This document shows, piece after piece, positions 43,952-54,563 of a stretch of DNA of 64,000 bases. Source of the DNA: Isoetes taiwanensis. Its lineage: Eukaryota > Streptophyta > Lycopodiopsida > Isoetales > Isoetaceae. The stretch covers positions 434,001 through 498,000 of the forward strand of contig JAJEKV010000105.1 of the NCBI GenBank assembly GCA_021234155.1, in the 5' to 3' direction. How positions within the stretch are numbered: position 1 is the first letter of the stretch; the number at the start of each line of letters is the position of its first letter. The notes under the pieces were generated by a model, which was given only the letters and a program-made list of their open reading frames with translations, ran no database searches and was not told where the DNA came from. A program made the translations under genes and the position numbers.

Positions 43952-45180
43952 TCACCAAGTCGGAGATTTACTTCGCCCATCAAACTCCTTCATAAACTCT
44001 GGGTATTGCTTCTCCAAATCCTGCTTCAATACCCATGTCGCGTCTTCCACGGGCAAGTGCTTCCACTTGACCAAATACTGGAGGAACTGAGACCTCTTAG
44101 TCTTCTTGAATGACTTATCAAGAAGTAACTCAGGCACGATTTCAACTTGCTCCTCCGTCATTTCCAACAAAGTTGGAGTATCCAAGACCTCATCAGGGTT
44201 AGGATTGTGCCTTTTCAATAAACTTACGTGAAAGACCTTGTGAACTTTGAGATGGGCCTAAGATCCAACTTGTAGGCTTGGGAACCCACTCTCTCAAAAT
44301 CTTGAACGGACCAGCCCATCGAGGGCAAGCTTCTTGCAACTTCCAATCGAAGCTTAGCTTGCTTAACCTTGATCTTCAACCACACACTATCGCCTTCCTT
44401 GAACTCTCTTACGGTCCCTCCGTGCATGCCATTACACTCTTACGCCCGACTTCTTGCTTGCTAGGAGGTAACCCCTCACTTCTTCCACCAACTGCTGCAT
44501 ATCTCCTAGCATCTGGCCGGACACTTCAACCTTTGACACGGGATTGTGCCAAGCGTCCGGGGTTAAGCACGGTACCCGTAATTTACCACGCGAAGGAGAC
44601 ATCCGAGATGACTCTGTTTGCTTGCACTATTGTAGGCGAATTCCACCAAGTGGATGTACTCATCCCACTTGGACTGCTTATTCCACACAAAGCTTCTAAG
44701 CATATCCTCAATGATTCGATTAAGTCCTCTCCGTCGACCATCTGTTTGGGGATGATAAGCTCGTGGTCATGGAGAGCTTCGTCAGAATGGTGCTGAAGAG
44801 GTCCCCGCCAAAAGCACTCATAAACTTGGAATCTCTATCAGATATTATCTCCGAGGCATGCCATGGAGCCTAAAATCTCCTTCACAAATAGCTTGGCGAT
44901 ATCTAATCTTTGTGTCGGTAGTTCTACAAGGCACAAAATGTGCCATCTTAGATAATTTGTCTACTACGACCATCAATGCATCCTTGCCCGAAGAGTCTTG
45001 GGAAGTCCTGTGATAAAATCCATACTTACCCACTTCCCACTTCACATTCGAGATCTTGCTAGAGGTTCCAAGGCTCCCTGAATTCAAGCTGCTCCGCTTT
45101 TGGTTTGCCGGACACAACCGCACTCGCTAATATATCTTGTTATCTCGCTTCTTCATTCCCGGCCGTAAGTAGCTACTTGA
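43952..45180 (-). pseudogene. Integrase with chromodomain, element C
   Basis: Fragments in frame order: zinc-binding and start of the core with GKDALMVVVDKLSKMAHFVP (45123-44845), further core pieces, the DNA-binding part VKQAKLRL (44427-44224), and an open C-terminal stretch with QFLQYLVKWKHLPVEDATW (43952-44218), a well-preserved chromodomain. Many one- or two-base indels separate the fragments. The chromodomain fragment is 70-80% identical to that of B by eye. Confidence 0.88.
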
Positions 45181-46760
45181 ATCTTGAAGTAGGTCTTCAT
45201 AAACCCCCGCATGCCCTCGCTATTGGGCTGTTGTGTGTGTCATGAAGAATTAGCTTCCTTATACCCGATGATTGGGCACACACAACTTATGTTTATGGTA
45301 CAACAAGTTGCCTTCCTTCTTATAATGCTTGAAGGCTTCTCGTTCCTTATCTCTGTTCTAGCCTCCTAGAGAGGCTTTCCCCATACCTCCTTGAAATCAC
45401 CATCAAATGGTAATGTCTCCTCAATTTTCTTGCCATACCCACTCGAAAGAGTTGATATAGCATTACAATGAGTTCTCGCCTCAAGGGGTCTTCTAGAAAG
45501 AGCATCGAAGAACCACATTCAACTTACCCGCTTATAAGCAATCTCAAAATCATACTCTTCTAGGAATTCCATCCACCTCCTTTGCCTTAGATTAAGGAGT
45601 GGTTGGGTAAAGATGTATTGGAGGCTCGGTGATGAAAAGATCTAACTGAAACTTCCTCCCAAGCAAATAATGCCTCCAAATACTGAAGAGCTCGACAATA
45701 GCTAGGAGTTCTTGATCATGGGTTGGATAGCGCATTTGCTCGGTGTCGTTCAACTTCTTGGAATCATAAGCTATTACTCTTCCTTCTTGCATAAGGACTC
45801 CACCTGTTGCTATCCTACTTGCATCTGTTGCTACTATCTTGTCCTTTGTCGGATCTCGCGAACTAGCACCTTGGTCTGTTGTTAAAAGGCCTCCTTAAGC
45901 TTTTCAAATGAAGCTTGGACATTTTCTAACCAATGTGTTCTCCAATCTTTCACCTTAACACTCTTAGTGAGGTCCGGCCAAAGGGGACGCCCACTTAGCG
46001 AAGTCCTTCACGAACTTTACGTAATAATCGCGCACCTAGAAAGCTTCTTACTTCCGCCACATTCTTTGGAGCTGGCCAATCTACTCTTGCTTGATCTTTC
46101 ATGGTCTGGTGGAGATCCTTCCGCCGAGATATGACATGACCCCAAGTACTCCACTCTTTCAAGTAGCAAAGTGGCATTTGAGAGCTTTCCATACAAGCGA
46201 TGCGCCTCAACTTTTCTAACACCCTTCTCCAAATGCGACTATGATCTTCAATGGACTTGTTTTTAGACTAGAATGTCGTCGAAGAAGACAATGACAAACT
46301 CATCTAGAAAGTCCCACAAGACGCCGTTCATGAGGCGATAAAAGTTGCTGGAGCATTCGACAATCCAAAGGGCATTCTCAGAAACTCAAAGTGACCATAC
46401 CACGCTTCTGAAGGCGGTCTTATGGATATCTTCTTCCTTTATCCTTATTTGGTGGTATCCCACCTTAAGTCAATTTTAGAAATACCTTTGCTCCTTGGAG
46501 CTGGTCCATCAAATCATCTGCCACTTTGGCAATGCATACTTGTTCTTTATCGTTTGCTTGTTGAGCTGGCGATAGTCTATGCACATTCTTAAACTGCCAT
46601 CTTTCTTCCTCACGAAGAGTATCGGTGCTCCAAAAGGAGACACACTTGCTCTAATAAAACCAAGCTCAAGCAATTCCTGGAGTTGCTTCTTGAGCTCAAT
46701 CAACTCCGGGTGCTCATCCCGTATGGTGCCTTCTTTGGTAGGCTTAGCATCTCGGTGCTA
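45181..46760 (-). pseudogene. Reverse transcriptase and RNase H of element C
   Basis: RT start [20 protein letters not shown] and [19 protein letters not shown] are open (46509-46703). The catalytic Asp-Asp region lies at about 46270 and the thumb at 45995-46232. RNase H is seen as [21 protein letters not shown] (45592-45792). Numerous frame breaks make it inactive. Confidence 0.88.
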
Positions 46761-47560
46761 ATGTGATCTCACACCCACACCCCTATAAGGTGGGAGCTGC
46801 CGGATCTCATCCGGGAATACATCCTTGAATTCCAAAATAAGCCTTGCTACTGGCTTGGGCAACTGTTTCCCCTTTTGGTCGTTCCCATCCTACTTATTGG
46901 GCTCAATTGCCTCCAATCTCAAAATGTAATCCACTTTATTTCTTTCTATACTCTTCCTTAACTGCTTCAAAGAAATGCACTGCATAGAAGAAGTCGCCTT
47001 CTTACCTCTCACTATGAATTTGGTGCCGTCGATCATGTCATGGCGACTTCATTGCGGTCGCGATCGATCATGGCTTTACCGGCTTTAGGAACTCCATTCC
47101 TACTATAAGGTCATACCTTCCAATCTCCATGACCTCTGCCCCCATCGGCCACTTACTTCCACTAAGGTCTATGTCGAATGTAATCCTCCTCCCCTTAGTG
47201 TGCGAATAGGCCGTTTGCCATAACAACCGGCCTTGGCTTAGACTTCAATACCTTGTTCTTCATTAGGGCAGCCAGCCTAGGAGAGGCTAAGTTGTGAAAG
47301 CTACTGTGTCTATGAGGGACTACATATGATGGCTATCTCCGATTCCATCGGTAGCGATCCTTTGTCGGTGATTTTCTATATCACCCGACTCAATATTTGC
47401 ACGGATATGGCACTCACCATCTATGAAGTCACGGGCCTCATCGCCGGGTCGTCTTCTTCATCTATGCAGCAGCCGGTAATCCCAATCCATAAGCTCTTGC
47501 TAAGGCTGCCCTGCATGACAATGGGCAATCATGTGTTCGGTGCCCCGGAAGAAGCACTTT
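46761..47560 (-). pseudogene. Protease region of element C
   Basis: Around 47255-47330 the minus strand reads a protease-like FHNLASPRLAALMK followed by KSKPRPVV, matching HNFASPRMVEMLK and KSKPRPVV in B. The preceding catalytic motif appears as D-T-V rather than D-S-G. The rest is fragmented. Confidence 0.65.
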
Positions 47561-48660
47561 GAAACATAGCTTCTTCTCAATACATTCTGTCTCTTCTCTT
47601 TGTCGGCTGTCTAGAATACGCTTTAAACCGCTGCCCCCGATGCATTACTGCGGCTTACCGGTCCCCAAGTTCTTACCACAGGCTCTTCCTTGTCGCGGCC
47701 TCCGATGGCGTGATTCTTTGATTGCTTACTCTGTTCTTTGCCCTTAATGCTTGCCAGGTTGACTTTCCTTTGAAGGTATTTGTCTCTCACTGGCGTTCTT
47801 GGAGCTTCTTCCAAACTTATGGCTTTATCCTCGGCCTCACCCACTGACTTAGGGTTGATTGTTTAACTAGCCTTTTTGATATTGTTGTTCGGTCCCTCAA
47901 TGTAAGTTTCAAGCAGCTTGCCTTCCGAGACTCTAGGAACATGGAGCTCGAGTCGCATGGAATTCCTCTGTATACTTTACTTTCTTGACAAGGTACCACT
48001 GGTTCAATCAGAAAAGGCTGGATCTGCACATAGTATGAACTGGGCACATAATGTCTACGTATGAAAAAGCCTTCTTTGAAGGTTTGAATCTCTGCCAAGC
48101 TGTTTTTGCAGGCTTGTTGGACTTTTCGTGGCCTTTTCCACCCGTTCTAGCTGCCCCTATCAAGTTTCTTTGTGGCAACTTTCCTATATCCTTATCCTTC
48201 ATGCTATAAGAGTTGCCCGAACTCTTCCATCTCGTCAAGCCGGGCTTACGCCTCCATACGACCTTGTCCTTCCACGAGAACTGACCCAACTTCCTAGTCT
48301 TCCACACATTGCTCATAGCTTTGTCAACTTTCTTTTTGATAATCATCTTCCTTCCTTGCCCCAGCTCTTACGTAGGTGTCCGGACTCACTTTCCGACTAG
48401 AACTATGTTGGTTGGCTGAAGTGTCGATGAACCGGAGCTAGGTGGTGTTGGACTCCTTCCGTTTCTCCTTTTCCTCTTCTGTCTCACGGCATTTCCACGA
48501 TTATCCCTTTTCCTCCCATGGACCTTCCTCGATGCCTTGCTGGAGGTAGCGGTGGAGGTGGTGGTGGAAGCGAGGTGCATGATCTTGGGCATTCATCAAT
48601 GGGGTAGCCCAGTGGATCAGCTGATGCATCTGGTTCCTCATCCGACGGAGCCTTGGCGTT
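47561..48660 (-). pseudogene. gag of element C
   Basis: Fragments at 48008-48346 (KKKVDKAMSNVWKTRKLGQF, then YSMKDKD and IGAAR) and 47817-48098 correspond to the gag core of B, and 48386-48592 to its basic, disordered N-terminal part. Frame breaks throughout. Confidence 0.8.
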
Positions 48661-49044
48661 GATTGCTTCCGCGCCATTTCGCCGTTGTTGTCATCTTGAT
48701 CACGTCCAAACAGGTTTCTGGGTACCCACTGGTGATGCCGGCCTTGAGACCCTGAGCCTGTGTTCCTTGCTGCAAGGATTAATCATCAATGTTTGTTATT
48801 TAAAGTACACACTAATCATTCTTACTTACAATTGAATTGTTGTTAGGTACAAAAGAAATCGTATGAAAACTCCACTTACAAGTCAAGATCATGGTAGACA
48901 TAAATTAGTATATAAAAAATACATTTCATGAATTACATGATAATACTGAAGAGAGAGTTACAATACGCTTTAATTAATTAACAAAACAAGTTTTCCATCA
49001 ACGATGTCGCTTCATAGACTTGAAGTTCTTGACATTCTTGAATC
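48661..49044. other. Spacer between gag and ORF-c of element C
   Basis: AT-rich sequence at 48780-49000 matching in position the 32741-32909 spacer of B. No gene recognised. Confidence 0.5.
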
Positions 49045-50040
49045 CTATGCCCTTGCCCATGTTCTGTAGGATTCTTGCCGCCGATCCTCCCTCCAATGCT
49101 CTTGCCATCCTGTAGTGCTTAGTTCTAGTGCGCTTGCCGCCACTACTGACAAGTGCGCATCCCTGAGGTGGCCCCTTGCGAAGTCGAGAGCATGAAGGAC
49201 TACGGATCTCTTGAAGAGGATGACATGATCTACTTTGATGTCTATTCTCGCGTGCTTCCCGAAGCCTGAGAGTGCTATAAGGAGCGGCACGGACTCCTCA
49301 CCCCTTGGGCTAAACTCCTTGTGGAAAACTACCATCCGCCCTTGGCTAAGAGCCGGGGAAGATAGTACCCGAGTGACTTACCCTTGATTCCCTCGCTCCC
49401 CCCGTGCCTCTCCTCTCACCGCTTCACGAAGACATCTAATGCCATCAGTCCTCATGGTCTCCACATAGTAGTTGCATTCTCCAAGTTGATCTTTGCTAGA
49501 AGCTTCTCGATACTCTGGAGCGCGACCGGTTCTGCCGAGCTTGGGCCTCTTCCCCGGCTTGTACAACCCGCTTTGGATCTCCCCCGAATTCCTCTTCTAG
49601 GATGATCGTTCTTCTTCTTGATACATCGGCCTTATCATTGGTAAGCTTGAATGTCACGACATAGTTTCCGGCGTAGGAATGTCGCCGGCTACTTCCCTTG
49701 GAATTTCTTGGTAATCATAGTCGATGAAGTCACCGCCTTGTTCTTATGCAACTAGGCCTAGGGCTCATCGATCCGGACCTTCTTCTTGCAATCACGGAAG
49801 GTTGAGGATGTCGGTGGCGGTATGTACTCCTCACCGCCGATGATGATGGCCGGGGTCGGGCCGTGATACCAACAGCGGTTCGAAATCTGCCTTAATACTT
49901 CCTCTTGTCGGGCTATCACGCCTCTCCATCCTTGTTGCCTCCCTCATTTCCCAACTTGGGTTGTCCTCCTCTTGCTCTTCATAATCACTCGCCCGATCGC
50001 AACATAGGTGTTTCTGATGTGGAGCCGTAGTATTAAGTAC
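49045..50040 (-). pseudogene. ORF-c of element C
   Basis: Homologue of 31686-32740 in B. Reading downward: PAIIIGGEEY (about 49850-49820) followed by a region with CKKKVRID, a middle part with VRGEARGER (49378-49566), and LIALSGFGKHAR with VDHVILFKRSVVLHALDF (49335-49045). The pieces are in different frames. Function unknown. Confidence 0.6.
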
Positions 50041-50143
50041 TCCAAAAGATGCGGATCTCGTGGATGTCTATCACATGCCCTCCAGAGTGTCGAGAGGTGC
50101 CAAATCTAGAGGTTGGATTGACGGCTCCCCACAGTTGATTGGA

Positions 50144-50515
50144 TCACCTGCATCGCATGAACAAAGCTAAGGCTGCTTGGGCTGAGAGGTATCTATGCCT
50201 ATGATGCTTATAGATCATGTAGTCTGGCATGTTTCTGGTTCTATCCCACAGTCTACTCTTGCCCCTGGATCCCCCACCTATGGCTTGGGTAAGAGAATCT
50301 AAGGAAACCCATTTCCCTCCCCTAGGTGGCAAGCTAAATTCCCAGGGCAGGATCTGTTGATCATATTGACAAATAATGTCGGTATAATAGGGAGTTCTAG
50401 TCAAAGTGGCATGGAGATCAAAGAGATGATCAAAGACATGGAAGGCTTGCTCAACAGGGAGTTCACGGATGTGGTTTGTCTCATTGTACCATCTAACAAA
50501 GCTTGAGGGCGCCAC
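50144..50515 (-). CDS. ORF-b of element C, conserved unknown cargo protein
   Basis: An intact 123-codon frame homologous to 31206-31637 in B (F-x-RWY, ATL-x-RTP-x-Y, LPPRGG, MPDYM, AALALF). The region between the Leu-Pro-Pro and Pro-Asp-Tyr-Met motifs differs most. It ends about 20 residues earlier than the B protein, because the C-terminal tail of B is absent here. No known domain is recognised. That ORF-b is intact in both copies while gag-pol is broken is notable, though short genes escape mutation more often. Confidence 0.75.
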   Translation of the reverse strand: MAPSSFVRWYNETNHIRELPVEQAFHVFDHLFDLHATLTRTPYYTDIICQYDQQILPWEFSLPPRGGKWVSLDSLTQAIGGGSRGKSRLWDRTRNMPDYMIYKHHRHRYLSAQAALALFMRCR

Positions 50516-50808
50516 TGAGCAGAGATGAGTATAAAAATTGGCTGATGAAGATAAGCAAGGGGCTAGAAAATCGCCAAAAGGGCTGAGAGCAGTTTTGATG
50601 GTGAGAAAATGACAAATGAGGGCCCTTTTTATAGGCTAGGGGTGCCTCGGTTTCCGTGCACAAGGGTTCTTGATGGGGAAGACTTCAAATCTATGGCCAT
50701 GGGTGTCCAAATGAGCTACCATGAAGTGCAATTCTAAGCAAAGCAAAGCAAGAAACACTACATGGCAGTTTGTTGGATGAAAATTGGTTAATCTAAGCAA
50801 AAAAATGG
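50516..50808. other. Leader of ORF-b in element C
   Basis: About 290 bp without a gene between palindrome a and the ORF-b start. It includes GGCCCTTTTTATAGGC near 50622, a possible TATA-type signal on the minus strand (GCCTATAAAAAGGGCC), so ORF-b may have its own promoter. Confidence 0.5.
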
Positions 50809-50887
50809 CCGAAACCGGGTCAGAGCGCGCAAATTGCCTCTGCGTGCCGAACGCAGGTGGTTTCTGCGCGGTGTGACCCGATTTGGG
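50809..50887. repeat. Palindrome a of element C
   Basis: Arms CCGAAACCGGGTCAGAGCGC and GCGCGGTGTGACCCGATTTGG pair over about 20 bp; the middle pairs through CCTCTGCGT and ACGCAGGTGG. It lies between the H3-like gene and ORF-b. Its sequence is unrelated to the palindromes of B. Confidence 0.8.
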
Positions 50888-51009
50888 TCTTTTCTGGGTT
50901 CTACTAAAGATTTTAGAAAAATTAAAGGTGCTAGGATGACTAACTGGACAATTCTAATCTAACTAGGAATTTTTCTCGTGCAAAATGGGCAAGGATTGGG
51001 GCCAAAATG

Positions 51010-51088
51010 GCGAAACCGGGTCGAGGCCAAGAAAATGCCTCTCTCGCCGGCACGCTAGAGGTTCCTCTTGGCGGTGTGACCCGATTTC
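51010..51088. repeat. Palindrome b of element C
   Basis: A diverged copy of palindrome a: GCGAAACCGGGTCGAGGCCAAG against CTTGGCGGTGTGACCCGATTTC, with a paired centre (GCCTCT/AGAGGTTCC). Confidence 0.8.
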
Positions 51089-51234
51089 ATGGTTCGCTTT
51101 TTCCTGTTTAAATTTTTTCCTAAATTTTATCTAATGTAAGGAACAATTTATCTAATACCAATTTGCAAAATAAACTTTATATTTATAAGGGAAAAGTTTA
51201 TCAATTACATCAATTTATACAAAATTTTGTATCC
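51089..51234. other. AT-rich gap after the H3-like gene of C
   Basis: AT-rich 3' flank of the H3-like gene. No specific signal. Confidence 0.4.
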
Positions 51235-52343
51235 TCAAGGGTATTCCTTGCGGATACGACGCGCCAAGTATAGAACCTTGGGCATCAGCGTTACCCTCTT
51301 CGCATGGATTGCGCAGAGGTTTGATTCCTCGAAGAGCTGGGTGAGCTCAGCCTCAGCGGCTACCTGCAGCACCCTGGTTGTGAGCGACATCACCCTATAG
51401 TCGGTGACGAACTCCTGCATCACTTCCCGCATGAGCCGCTCGAATGGTGCCTTCCTAATCAGGAGATTAGTGCACTGTTGAAAGTGTCTAATCTCCCGGA
51501 AAACACGGGCGTGCGGAGAGTTGGGCCCATGATGGACCTTCTTCGGCTTCTCCGGTCGTGGCGGCGGCGGCTTGGGCTGGTTCTTGCTCGGACGGCCCCC
51601 CTTCACGTAGCGGTCGACGTTCTGGCGGCAATACCAGTCATTATACCTCGTCCACCGACGGAGGTATTCCTGAAATGCAGCTTTGGCCGGCGTCACGGCG
51701 CTCCTCCTTCCCAGCGAGCGATTATTTCGCCCGTATACCGCTTCTTAACCACCTTGGGTGGCTTGGGCCACTTCGGATAAGGTGGTCTAGCGTCGGGGTT
51801 TGAGGGTTCCCCGGCGCGCTCGTCTTCCTCGTCCTCTGCTTCTACCTTCTCTTCTTCCTCCTCTTGACGAGGTTCTTCAATAACGACGGTCCGGCGAGGC
51901 CTGTCGTTCCTTCTCTTCGTCCTTCTTTCCTGCTCCCTCAGCTCCCGCTCGCGCTCCCTCTTCTTCCTCGCAGCCCTCTCTTCCGGCCACTCTGCAACCT
52001 TCTCCTTGCCCTTCTTCTTGGGCACTGAAGGGCCCGCCTCTTCAACCTGCTCTTCAACCTGCTCCTCAATCTGCTCCTCCACCTCTGTGTCCGAGTGAGG
52101 CCCAAAGTGGCGGGACTCGCCAGTTCTCTGGGTGCCCGCCGACGAAGAGCTGCTGCTGCTAGGCGCCTCCTCCTCAGCATCGTGATAGGTTTCGTCGCTG
52201 CTGCTGGAGGGAAACTCCTCTTCCCCCTTCTTAGGTCGAAGGTGCTCCGGAATTTTCTTCGTATGTCGTCCCGCTGCTACATGCGCCATCGAGAGCGTGG
52301 GTCGCTCGTTGTACTTCCTTGCTGTCTGTTTGGTTCGAGCCAT
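51235..52343 (-). pseudogene. Retrotransposon-borne histone H3 with long charged linker (element C)
   Basis: The first frame (52343-51693, 216 residues) begins MARTKQTARKYNERP, identical to histone H3 through Lys9, with Ser10-Thr11 replaced by Tyr-Asn. A Ser/Glu-rich then Lys/Arg/Glu-rich linker follows. The second frame (51696-51235, 152 codons) overlaps by 4 bases and carries GGRPSK, a Pro-rich stretch and a complete H3 fold: helix N REIRHFQ (residue 67), [19 protein letters not shown], loop 1 of canonical length, [19 protein letters not shown] and [10 protein letters not shown]. Arg63, Arg69, Arg72, Arg83, Cys110, His113 and Lys115 equivalents are kept; Lys56 is Gln, Lys79 is Val and Asp123 is Val. 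One length change at the junction (about 51693) is the only break. Linker length is about 270 residues against about 39 in host H3. Alternatively the two frames could be joined by translational frameshifting. Incorporation into nucleosomes is plausible, not shown. Confidence 0.92.
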
Positions 52344-52897
52344 ATTTGACGGTCTAGAAAACGGGTGACGTAAGGCTGAGCAAGAGAGAGATGGTGGAGG
52401 AAAGGGTTGGAGGGAAAATGAGGTGTCAGGGGTATTTAAAAAGGACGGTCTCTGGAATATTCTCCTACCATAAATAGGCCTACTTATTAGCCCCCTTTAT
52501 TAATTACACCATAGTACCCTTATTATTAATATATGTTTAATTTCTAATACATATACTAAAATTCGTATTATACCTTTAGAATTTCAAATTTCCTAATAGT
52601 TTGAAGTATTAATTATGGATTTGCGCCATTTTTCACCCAGGTCTCCGATTGGCATGATTCTTCGACCCATTTTAGGTGAAATTTGATACAGATGCATAAT
52701 TTTCACTCCAATTTTACTAGAAGGTGAATTTGACTCATTCACTTCTTAACCTAATTTCGGACCCACTACCTAGGAGAAATTTTTTTTCCCTATTTTCGAG
52801 GTTCGATGGTGGAAAATTTTATTTCACACCCCTATAGGCCTGTTAGACTACTTTCATGGTTATGGTCAGTGCTAGTTCTTGGTCAACCAAGAACATG
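52344..52897. other. 5' leader of element C
   Basis: About 550 nt of untranslated leader in element orientation. It is well conserved with the leader of A (471-1038), including GATTTGCGCCATTTTTCACC and TTCTTCGACCCATTTTAGGT, which suggests a packaging or translation role. Short inverted TTTTCACC/GGTGAAAT pairs occur. Confidence 0.6.
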
Positions 52898-52909
52898 GCT
52901 CTGATACCA
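52898..52909 (-). other. Primer-binding site, initiator tRNA-Met, element C
   Basis: TGGTATCAGAGC on the minus strand, one base inside the 5' LTR. Confidence 0.93.
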
Positions 52910-52910
52910 T

Positions 52911-54558
52911 TGTGACGCTCCCTGCTAATATACGGCGCCCGGCCGTACACTCGGCAGGAAATCCCCCGTCCGGCTCAACAACCGCACAGGCCCTCCGTCT
53001 ATCCCGCACTATGGGACCTCCGTAGTGCGGGAAGGGGACACGAAGGTGTCTTGCGCGCCCTTCCCCTATGGGCTCCTATCACAGCGGAAGCATAAACACG
53101 TCAGAACTAGCAATACAATACAATATGCTACCTCGAGGGTAGCTCAACCGCATATCCATAGATGCAAAGAACATATTTATATACCATAAAACATGAGAGC
53201 TCCTACCCATGGCTCTGACACATAGGGTAGTCGACTGACTGGATAGGCCTCAAGATAGAGCAGACCGAGTCATAACAATGGCGGGGCTGGCATAAGACAA
53301 TGGCTAGGGTTGACCACTCCATCCGCCCCTCACGTGCATACTTTGCGGATGGGCTAGACCAAGTCGTGGCATGACTCTAACCTTCCTGGATATGCAATCC
53401 CATGGCATCACCCATCTGGGACTACTCGGTTGCATCTCCCCGGTCCCGGCGAGGTAGGAAGGGTTGCATCTCCCCTTCCTGGGGTCTAGAGGCTCCACAG
53501 GCGGCTAGAGAATCGTGGACGACACATGATTCATACCCACGTGAACCCCCAAAACAAGAGCCAAGCCGACACTTGCGACTCTTGAGAGGCGTGGCGCACC
53601 ATTGCCCCGTGAGGTGTCCGGACCCATGCTCGGCCCACACCGAAGTGACCGACCATAAGCCTAGCCCACTATGGGATCCCCCAAGCCCCCCACTTTCGGC
53701 GGGGATCCACCCCTCCATCTTGCCTCTAGCCCCAAGTATGTGGTGCTGAGTCACATCATAGCCTCCATAGCCGGTGGGTTCCTATGCCGCAGCCGCAACT
53801 AATAGGAACTAAGGGATCTACACTAGGAGCATACTACCTATGGCCCTAGGTCTCTAACCCCCTTCCCAATACAAGAGGAGCATCATGATCAACCAATATC
53901 ACATACATCACATCATGATCAATATCAATATCATATGAACATCTTAACCTAAACATACATACCTAACTAACAGTTAGGGTTCCTTGATTAGGGTTCAAGA
54001 TGTTCAACAAAGGATCTAGGGTGGCTCTACTCTAGACACGAATCACTAACCCATCTGGAGTGCTAACTTCCAGATGAACTAACATGAACTCTACTCAACC
54101 TACCTCCTCCAGAAGCGCTTCCTCCCATCCCTGGCGTCTCCATGCTCCTAGACGTGGTTCGAAGGCTTGCTCCCTCTACGATCATACACACCTTCCAGGG
54201 GCTGCTGCTCCAGGCCAGACTATGACGAACGGTGCTCGAAACGGGGTTTCGGGCACGTGGATGAGGGTTCAGGTGCTAGGTCAGAGAAAAGGGTCTAGGG
54301 TTAGGGTTAGAGCTCATATAGGTGTGGGTCCACGTGGGATGCCACGTGGCACCACTAAGATGAGGCCGTGTGGCGGTTGCCTAATAGGATAAGGCCATGT
54401 GGAAATGGGCCTTATCCTAAGGTTATCTAAGTTAAACAATTTAGTATGTGCACCCCTTGCCACTTATCCAAGGCATACAAGGCTACCTAGGTAGACTTGT
54501 ATGGTGACGGGTCCAGGAATATACGTATTTATGGCGTATATTCCCTTGGAACGTCACA
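52911..54558 (-). repeat. 5' LTR of element C (1,648 bp)
   Basis: Same TGTGACG/CGTCACA ends. On the minus strand CACCTATATGAGCTC (about 54311-54325) is followed by CTAACCCTAACCCTAGACCC (54291-54310), a TATA-like signal next to a telomere-like box, as in the A LTR. Confidence 0.95.
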
Positions 54559-54563
54559 GGAAT

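Larger units (their letters stand above)
41449..54558 (-). mobile_element. Ty3/gypsy chromovirus-like element C, complete, with 5' cargo genes
   Basis: A 13.1-kb element on the minus strand, flanked by the 5-bp duplication GGAAT (41444-41448 and 54559-54563). In its own direction: 5' LTR (52911-54558), primer site, leader, H3-like gene (52343 down to 51235), two palindromes, ORF-b, ORF-c, gag, protease, RT, RNase H, integrase with chromodomain, 0.8 kb non-coding, purine tract, 3' LTR (41449-43103). The gene order equals that of B. gag-pol is shattered by many small indels, whereas the H3-like gene has a single frame break. Confidence 0.93.

Noticed and set aside
44278-44796. 172-codon plus-strand frame in element C
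   Set aside because: Antisense of the integrase region. The minus strand encodes recognisable integrase segments here.
51235-51696. Element H3 as a centromeric CENH3
   Set aside because: The loop between the first two long helices has the length of canonical H3 in both B and C, and the tail is the canonical ARTKQTARK. CENH3 has a longer loop and an unrelated tail.
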